This document shows, piece after piece, positions 63,562 to 64,000 of a stretch of 64,000 bases of DNA. How positions within the stretch are numbered: position 1 is the stretch's first letter; every line of letters begins with the position of its first letter. Source of the stretch: Ostrinia nubilalis (lineage: Eukaryota > Arthropoda > Insecta > Lepidoptera > Crambidae); contig NC_087118.1 in NCBI RefSeq assembly GCF_963855985.1, forward strand, positions 10,560,501 through 10,624,500, written 5' to 3'. The position numbers and the translations under genes are program-made. A model generated the notes under the pieces. The model did no database searches. It was given only the letters and a program-made list of their open reading frames with translations, and had not been told where the DNA came from.

Positions 63562-64000
63562 TATACTGCAGATTTCATAGAGTTTTGCAGTTTGGAATAC
63601 TTGTACCCTTAGACTCCGCCTTTATCCGAAACTATCCGTAACTTTTGAATCAGTTTCGGTTACGGTTATGGATATTTTTTTATTTCGGATATCCGATAGT
63701 TTCGGTTATGGTTACGGATATCCATAACATCCCTGCTTGGTAAGATGGCCCTCTCCGTCCCGCTCATACCTTTTAAAATGGCTTCTCCACCTCACTTAAG
63801 CCAGAAACTTGAATTTTGGGCACATTAGAATAATAATTTTTAACCAAGGTAGATAAAGTTAAAAACGGGATTATTTCCAAAAAAACAAAAATTGTCGACA
63901 ATTACAGCAAGAATTTACCAAGTGTTATACCATTTTGGAATCCTTACTAAATGCACCAAATTATGACGTCACTTGCCACACTCGCGTAGTACAATTTTTT

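Larger units (their letters stand above)
61870..63735. mobile_element. hAT-type element in element A copy 2
   Basis: Ends CAGGGATAATAAGG and ...CATAACATCCCTG, flanked by CTTGGTAA (61862-61869, 63736-63743), the reverse complement of TTACCAAG in copy 1. Core about 560 bp without its guest. Confidence 0.87.
61179..64000. mobile_element. foldback element A, copy 2 (runs off window)
   Basis: It starts TACAGGATGTCCCGTAATG after TA and follows element A copy 1 in inverted order, including the 18-bp hairpin and the hAT at the same site. The right arm is reached (from about 63800), but the end lies beyond 64000. It lacks the copia, SINE and RTE insertions of copy 1. Confidence 0.9.

Overview
The window reads as animal nuclear DNA from an insect, most likely a moth or butterfly (Lepidoptera). 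This is inference. It rests on A+T-rich sequence, Helitrons ending in a CTAG hairpin, tRNA-derived SINEs, 5'-truncated RTE fragments with (CGAA)n tails, a CR1-type LINE with a TTTGAC tail, and BEL/Pao, copia, Jockey, piggyBac-like, hAT and pogo-like elements. I see no complete host gene. Nearly every long reading frame belongs to a transposable element (TE), and many element limits can be fixed because the empty target, a second copy or a target-site duplication (TSD) is visible in the same window.

1-17.3 kb: a tRNA-like remnant, two hAT MITEs with exact 8-bp TSDs, a four-unit array of covarying stem-loops (2048-2503), a 5'-truncated CR1-type LINE (3606-7012), nested palindromes, a decayed LINE (8090-9955), foldback element C (10807-12497), a Helitron (12503-13939) and a 1.9-kb palindrome with a second transposon at its centre (14279-16188).

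17.3-25.4 kb: foldback element A contains a hAT, which contains an intact copia element (18153-23946) whose 5' LTR holds a piggyBac-like MITE. A SINE and an RTE fragment lie in the same element A copy.

25.6-61.2 kb: one LINE is split by element B (28941-60920). Element B holds two BEL/Pao elements. BEL1 (29603-53743) carries a broken envelope gene of the insect F-protein type. It is interrupted by a ~1-kb element, by a 13.3-kb LTR element without recognisable pol (31996-45337), and by a Helitron that itself holds two foldbacks (50048-52180). The 13.3-kb element contains two nested piggyBac-like elements, a CR1 3' piece and, inside its own LTR, a full-length Jockey LINE with intact ORF1 and ORF2 (39529-45083). 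BEL2 (54463-60068) has identical LTRs but no reverse transcriptase, and carries a piggyBac-like MITE in gag.

61.2-64 kb: the same LINE is cut again by a second copy of element A, which shares the hAT of copy 1 and carries a private pogo-like derivative with a PHD-type finger. It runs off the window end.

The elements that look capable of encoding their own movement are the copia element and the Jockey. Other frames are broken, deleted or truncated. The nesting gives a relative order of insertion, with the copia-LTR MITE, the Jockey and BEL2 among the youngest events.
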